Below are positions 59,080 to 64,000 of a stretch of 64,000 nt of DNA, piece by piece. Under the pieces are notes generated by a model that saw nothing but the letters and a program-made list of their open reading frames with translations, was not told the origin of the DNA and ran no database searches. Within the stretch, counting starts at the first letter, position 1. Every line of letters begins with the position of its first letter. Source of the stretch: Cepaea nemoralis (lineage: Eukaryota; Mollusca; Gastropoda; Stylommatophora; Helicidae); NCBI GenBank assembly GCA_014155875.1, contig JACEFZ010005567.1, forward strand, positions 1 to 64,000, given 5' to 3'. The position numbers and the translations under genes were made by a program.

Positions 59080-59790
59080 ATCACATAATCTCATCTCATC
59101 TCATCATGTTCCTCTTGTACCTTGCGGTGTCGAGGTGAAGTATAAGCAGCGGGAGGGTGTCCGCTTATGGGCTTCATGTATCGATATTCCCATAGACTCT
59201 GTTATGCCCTGCGTCCATCGTTTACGTGGTCGGCCCCTTCCTCAGCTTCCCTCTGATCTGTACATCATTGCTAGTTGTGGTATACTGTTAATTGGTAACC
59301 TATTTGCATGGCCTAACCATTTGACTTGCTGCCTTCTAATAAAATCTAGAGCAGCTTTAACCCCCACTTTAGTCCTGATTTCGTCATTTCTGATCTTATC
59401 TCTTCTTGATACATTGAGTATTCTTCTCAGGAATCTCATTTCTGTTGTTGTGATTTTTCTTTTCTCTTTTTCAGTCATTGTCCAGGTTTGGCATTGTTAA
59501 GATAGAGTTGGTAAGAAGATTGTGTTGTAACGTGCTTTCTTAGTAGTTATTGATACATGTTTGTTCTTTAGTATTGGTGCCATTTGTCCAATGAGTTGGT
59601 TTGCCTTATTGCATCTATTTTCGATCTCGTCTTCTGATGTGCCATTTGATGATATTATACTTCCTAGGTACTTGAAGCTCTTTACTTCTTTCAAGGGATG
59701 TTCGTTTAGGTGAATCGTTGTTGCTTTTTCTTCTTTAGTTATAGTCAATACCTCTGTTTTACTTGTGCTAATTTTCATGGTTATGTTCCC
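59080..59790 (-). mobile_element. LINE family-5 RT C-terminal fragment
   Basis: The - strand: KISTSKTEVLTITKEEKATT, EVKSFKYLGSIISSNGTSED, then, after a break, KRKITTTEMRFLRRILNVSR RDKIRNDEIRTK and QQVKWLGHANRLP. A complete RT C-terminal region in two frames. GH3 intron 6. Confidence 0.85.
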
Positions 59791-59884
59791 TACACAGAAT
59801 GGTATAGAAAAACTAACAACCTCAACGTAAAAGAATAGTGAACATCAACTCCTATATCTTAACATAATAGAAACAAAGATAATG

Positions 59885-60385
59885 CATTCAGAGGAAACTA
59901 ATATTGGGGAAAACAATATATGGTAATGAGGAAACTAATATTGGGGAAAACAATATATGGTAATGAGGAAACTAATATTGGGGAAAACAATATATGGTAA
60001 TGAGGAAACTAATATTGGGGAAAACAATATATGGTAATGAGGAAACTAATATTGGGGAAAACAATATATGGTAATGAGGAAACTAATATTGGGGAAAACA
60101 ATATATGGTAATGAGGAAACTAATATTGGGGAAAACAATATATGGTAATGAGGAAACTAATATTGGGGAAAACAATATATGGTAATGAGGAAACTAATAT
60201 TGGGGAAAACAATATATGGTAATGAGGAAACTAATATTGGGGAAAACAATATATGGTAATGAGGAAACTAATATTGGGGAAAACAATATATGGTAATGAG
60301 GAAACTAATATTGGGGAAAACAATATATGGTAATGAGGAAACTAATATTGGGGAAAACAATATATGGTAATGAGGAAAAATTGAA
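59885..60385. repeat. 37-bp tandem repeat of LINE coding sequence, about 13 copies
   Basis: Thirteen nearly identical 37-bp units, GGTAATGAGGAAACTAATAT followed by TGGGGAAAACAATATAT. The last unit runs into the LINE ORF at 60375 (ILGKTIYGNEEKLKVVENF), so the unit is a piece of that element. GH3 intron 6. Confidence 0.95.
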
Positions 60386-60960
60386 GGTGGTGGAAAATTT
60401 CGAATATCTTGGGTCATTAATTACCAACAATGATGACACAATGAAGGGAATTAAAAGACGAATATCTATTGCTCTTCAGAAACTAAAACATCTGAATAAA
60501 TTGTGGAATGGGACAGACAGAACTACAAAAATTAGATTTTTAAGAGCATGCATCTTTCACATTGCAACATACGCCTGTGAGACCTGGACACTTACTAAAC
60601 AAGCCGAACAGCGCATAAATGCCTTTGAATATAAATGTTATAGACGAGTTCTAAGAATATCTTGGATAAAGAAAAGAACAAATGCATCTATAGACAAAAT
60701 CTGAATATTGAAGAAGGTTGGCCACCAAAGACGATAAAACAAAGGCAACTGAAATATTGTGGTCACTTGAAACGTCATGTAAGTTTGGAGAGAATAAATA
60801 TGGAGGGGTATACTGTTCGAGAAGAGAGGAAGAGGAAGGCCAAAGGGAAGATGGGTGTATCGGACGCAGGTCATCTTGCTTATGATCGAGAGGTTTTCCG
60901 GAAGGTTGTTATGGGAGCGAAGTTCTGCAAGGGACATGCTGCTGAATGACTGACTGAATG
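60375..60960 (+). mobile_element. LINE family-3 RT C-terminus
   Basis: Frames encode VVENFEYLGSLITNNDDTMK, FLRACIFHIATYACETWTLT, KCYRRVLRISWIKKRTN, then in a second frame RQLKYCGHLKRHVSLERINM EG and AGHLAYDREVFRKVVMGAKF. A stop after CKGHAAE and a GACTGACTGAATGAATG tail follow. A second copy of the 3' end lies at 62765-62950. GH3 intron 6. Confidence 0.85.
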
Positions 60961-61031
60961 AATCCTAATTTATTGATATGCCCCATGAACATCTTGACCA
61001 TTGAAAACAATAACTATTATTATGCATCCAG

Positions 61032-61262
61032 CATAAACGGAGTGCCGGCGTGTGCCAACAAGAAGCTGCTGACAGACATACTGAGGCATGAGTGGAACTT
61101 CACTGGTTACATCGTTGGCGACGAGGGAGCTATACAGAATGTTCTCCAGAGGTTTCATTACAAGTCCAACACCAGCGCCGATGCAGCGGCACTCTGTGTC
61201 AACGCAGGGGCTAACCTGGAACTTCCGGACCCCCGCCCACCCAAACATGTTCTCATCAATAG
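61032..61262 (+). CDS. GH3 beta-xylosidase-like enzyme, exon 7 (last in window)
   Basis: Acceptor ATTATGCATCCAG|C, donor AG|GTTTGT. Codes residues 259-335: SINGVPACANKKLLTDILRH, EWNFTGYIVGDEGAIQNV, then ALCVNAGANLELPDP. Asp289 in GYIVGDEGA aligns with the GH3 catalytic nucleophile (family consensus G(F/Y)(I/V)(V/M)SD). The residue before it is Gly rather than the usual Ser. The NANK/LLTDILR and NAG..LE segments are also typical. The exon leaves two bases into a codon, so the gene continues; the remaining domain(s), including the acid/base residue, were not found before 64000. Family members are usually about 750 residues, so about half is seen. Confidence 0.9.
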
Positions 61263-61829
61263 GTTTGTCTTAATGTCCGTTATTCTTTAACTGCTACAGA
61301 GATAATGACAACATCACACATCTAAAAATATAAATGCCTTAGCAGGGATCTGCTGTGAGCAGGTGAAGAGTTAGAATCATCTCTGTTTTTAGACCTGAGT
61401 GTACATACGAACCAGGTGATAAGTATTTTTCTCTCGTAGCGAGCGACAAGCCCAGGTATCTGACAGCGCTCTTGCCATTATTCCTAACGTCCTAACCGTT
61501 CCACTAACTCGCCCACTGCCCACCAAAAGCCAATAGGTGTAAGATAGTCGCTAGCAGAAATCTCGTTGGCGTGCGGAGTGTTGAGTGCTCACATATTCTT
61601 CACACGGCGAATGAGATGAGGGTGTTAGTTCCATTTATCGCTCGCTAACTTCCTAGAAATGTGTGACAACAGTCTGATACTCACTCTATGAACCCGAGTG
61701 GACACCGGGACCATGATTGTCGTGAATCAGAATCCTGCCGCCGCTAGGGAGTCAGCCGTTAACACTGTTTTTGTTAGCAGCTGCACTAACCATCGTACCA
61801 CCCAGTCTCCCACAAAACGTCGACGTCTG
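61263..61829. other. GH3 intron 7 sequence, nothing recognised
   Basis: No open frame or splice-site pair fitting the GH3 reading frame was found. Confidence 0.4.
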
Positions 61830-62050
61830 TGGCGAAGGATAACGAACGCGATTCGTAATCCCGCATACTGCGTTTGAAATCATCTGCAGGGGATTTGGAA
61901 GTCAACCGCCTTGTGTTGAATTTTAACAATGACATGAGTGTCGGACTAAAGCAATGACAAACTACTAAACTTAAACTTGCCTTGTAAATCACAAACAGCC
62001 ATAAATGCTGGGGTTGACTGCGACATCCTGTAAAGGACACGCAAGTAACT
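61830..62050 (+). mobile_element. SINE family B, near full length
   Basis: GTGGCGAAGGATAACGAACG, CGATTCGTAATCCCGCATAC, TGCGTTTGAAATC, GGGGATTTGGAAGTCAACCG, and a 3' end GGGGTTGACTGCGACATCCT GTAAAGGACACGCAA. Confidence 0.8.
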
Positions 62051-62259
62051 AATTCCCATAGAAAGCATACGGAAACGAGAAAAGAAAGTTATGGGATACG
62101 TTAAAGGACGAGATGACATAATGAAAGTGTCCTTATGTTGGGAAAAATACTTGGGAAAGAGCAGAAGACAATAAGCACATATGTGTCTTATATTTGGAAA
62201 GCTTAAACAGCTTGACAGTAGATCATGTTGTAATCAACATCAACCAAAATAAAGAAGGT

Positions 62260-62690
62260 ATTGATCAGAGAGTTGCTTTTTGCAAATGATGCTGCAATTA
62301 GCCCCACTCTGAGGAAGAAATACAACGTCTACTATCTGCATTTGCAAATCTAGGATCAGAGGTAAACAGTAAATTATCCCTAGATCAGGAAATCAACATC
62401 CGGATTGATATGGCGGTAACAACAATGAACAGGTTAACAAAAGGAGTCTGGGAGAATAGGAAGATTACCGCCAAAACAAAAGTCCTGGTCTATCAAGCAC
62501 GTGTCCTTAGTACTCTTCTTTAAGGCAGTGAAGAGAGAAAAGTTTAAACAGCTGTCATATCATCAGTCTGCGAAGAATACTTGGTATTAAATGGCAAGAC
62601 AAAATGACAAATACTGAATTTTTGGAAAGATCCAAGTGTGTGACGGTGTGTTCCATGCTCAGTCATCGCAGACTTAGATGGTAGCAGTGG
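62260..62690 (+). mobile_element. LINE family-2 fragment, decayed
   Basis: Aligned with 17605-18180: CAGAGAGTTGCTTTTTGCAA ATGATGCTGC, then LGSEVNSKLSLDQEINI-like, KVLVYQARVLSTLL and a stop (TTTAAGG where the other copy has TTTATGG). About 95 bases between the FADD box and YLGS are deleted, and the ETW region is shortened. Confidence 0.8.
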
Positions 62691-62955
62691 GCGGCAGCAG
62701 CAGCAGCAGCAGCAGCAACAGAAGAAGGAGCAGAAGCATAAAACAAATAATAATAATAGTAGTAATAATAATTATCTCGGGAAGAGATAAAGAGGAAGGC
62801 CAAAGAGAAGATGGGTGCAGGATGTGGCAGATGATCTCCAGATGGGTGTATCGGTATCGGATGCAGGACATCTTGCTTATGATCGAGAGTTTTTCCGGAA
62901 GGTTGTTATGGGGGAGAGGTTCTGCAAAGGATATGCTGCTCAATAAATGAGTAAT
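62690..62955 (+). mobile_element. LINE family-3 3' end with CAG and AAT microsatellites
   Basis: A (CAG)n run (62694-62716) and (TAA)n run precede a LINE 3' end matching 60830-60950: GAAGAGATAAAGAGGAAGGC, then ATGCAGGACATCTTGCTTAT and GGTTCTGCAAAGGATATGCT. Ends in (TAA)n. Confidence 0.75.
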
Positions 62956-63124
62956 AATAATAATAATAGACCAACATCTTTACACCCGGTGCCATTAAAC
63001 CAGCACACTAGATCTTTGGTGATCCTAGACCCATGCATCATCAGGGGTATGAGATACATGTAAAATTGTCTCATCAGAAACTACCCAACAACACTCCGGT
63101 AGTCAGATTATATTTGTCTTGTAT

Positions 63125-63260
63125 TCAGATGTCATTGTTTATCTTATCCATAGCTCAGTGTTTATCTTATCCATATCTCAATGTTTATCTTATCCATATC
63201 TCAGTGTTTATCTTATCCATATCTCAGTGTTTATCTTATCCATATCTCAGTGTTGCCTAT
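63125..63260. repeat. 23-bp tandem repeat, about 6 copies
   Basis: Near-identical units of GTTTATCTTATCCATATCTC AGT. Confidence 0.93.
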
Positions 63261-63269
63261 CCAGATGTT

Positions 63270-63560
63270 TGTTTTTGCGCTGGCTCCCTTTGAACTCAAG
63301 CGTAGGCCACACACTATTTATAGCAGTGATGGACTGAATTTTGCGTGTGGATTAGCTTTCTATATTAACAGTGTCCCTCGCAGAGAGGCGAACCCACTCC
63401 GACTTCAGAGGTACTTGTAATTTACGTCCCCAAGTCAAGGACGACAGGTCAACATTTTAGTCCAGCTGTCCGGTGTAGGGGTTGAACCACTTACCTCGGC
63501 ATCAGCACACCGGATGTTTAAGAACACGCGTTCTTACCCATTCGGCCATGCGGACCTGCG
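63270..63560 (-). mobile_element. SINE family A copy
   Basis: Reverse orientation: body ACGTCCCCAAGTCAAGGACG, B box complement GGGGTTGAACCACTTACC, and head CCATTCGGCCATGCGGACC. Most similar to the copy at 56830-57125. Confidence 0.82.
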
Positions 63561-63599
63561 TATCCAGATTTTATTGTTGTCTATCCATATAGTGTAGCA

Positions 63600-63997
63600 C
63601 AGTGGTTCTCAACCTTTTTTGGCCCATGCCCCCCTTTACCATGTGTTCAGAACGTCATCCCCCCTCCCTTTTCGAATTTCCTCCCTATAAATTTGCCCCC
63701 CCCCCCCACCCTTACACAGTATACATAAAAATGGAAGCTAAATTTAATAACACATACTAGAACAAGTCTAGACATCTACATAAAACGTGATTTGCGGGTC
63801 TACTTACATTATAAAACAATTTCATTAGGGCGAGAAGTACGGAACCGTAAAATTTAGAGGGAAAAACAATATCAAGTAATCGGTTCTTGTATTAATGCGA
63901 TCTTGAAATAATCTTAACCCCCCCCCCCCCGGAAACCCTAAAATCCCCCTTCTCCCGGGGGGGGGGGGTTGGGTTCCCCACCGGTTGAGAACCACTG
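63600..63997. mobile_element. Short hAT-type MITE
   Basis: Terminal inverted repeats CAGTGGTTCTCAACC and GGTTGAGAACCACTG bound a 398-bp element without coding capacity. The left flank is GTGTAGCA; the three bases right of the element before the window ends are GTG, consistent with an 8-bp duplication. The interior has runs of C and G. Confidence 0.85.
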
Positions 63998-64000
63998 GTG

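Overview
The window is eukaryotic nuclear DNA: coding sequence is sparse and split by GT-AG introns, with dense microsatellites, tandem arrays, LINE and SINE fragments, hAT elements and one nearly complete Ty3/gypsy LTR retrotransposon. The host genes (an ankyrin-repeat/SOCS-box protein and a secreted glycoside hydrolase family 3 enzyme of the beta-xylosidase type) and the repeat make-up suggest an invertebrate, most likely a lophotrochozoan such as a mollusc. The phylum is an inference.

Layout. 1-4.4 kb: end of a hAT element, TA arrays, a 1-kb C-rich minisatellite and LINE/SINE debris. 4.47-13.4 kb: a probable ASB-type gene on the + strand. It has a candidate proline-rich upstream exon (4475-4607) and a large terminal exon (11924-13008) with ankyrin repeats and a SOCS box. 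The intron between them holds a 39-42 bp minisatellite, a 2-kb array of about 83 copies of a 24-bp unit, and an array whose unit looks like the 3' splice site of the terminal exon. 13.4-26.8 kb: no host gene recognised; LINE fragments on both strands, a Tc1/mariner transposase remnant, SINEs and a hAT element with a perfect 8-bp target duplication. 26.87-40.63 kb: a 13.76-kb Ty3/gypsy element on the - strand with very long LTRs (about 3.87 kb), a 4-bp target duplication, PBS, PPT, an intact gag and a frame-broken pol. 40.6-44.1 kb: SINE, microsatellites and a possible solo LTR.

44.15-61.26 kb: seven exons on the + strand encode the first 335 residues of a secreted GH3 enzyme. All six internal junctions are in phase and use GT-AG. 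They include the RDPRWGR, KHF and nucleophile-containing VGDEGA regions; the C-terminal half must lie beyond the window. Introns 3 to 6 each carry a minisatellite (76, 32, 40 and 37 bp units), and all introns are loaded with LINE and SINE pieces.

A recurring theme is local tandem amplification of existing sequence: LINE 3' ends, LINE coding sequence and a host 3' splice site have each apparently seeded minisatellites. No CRISPR array, operon, rRNA gene or functional tRNA gene was seen. Calls rest on reading and translation only; no database search was run.
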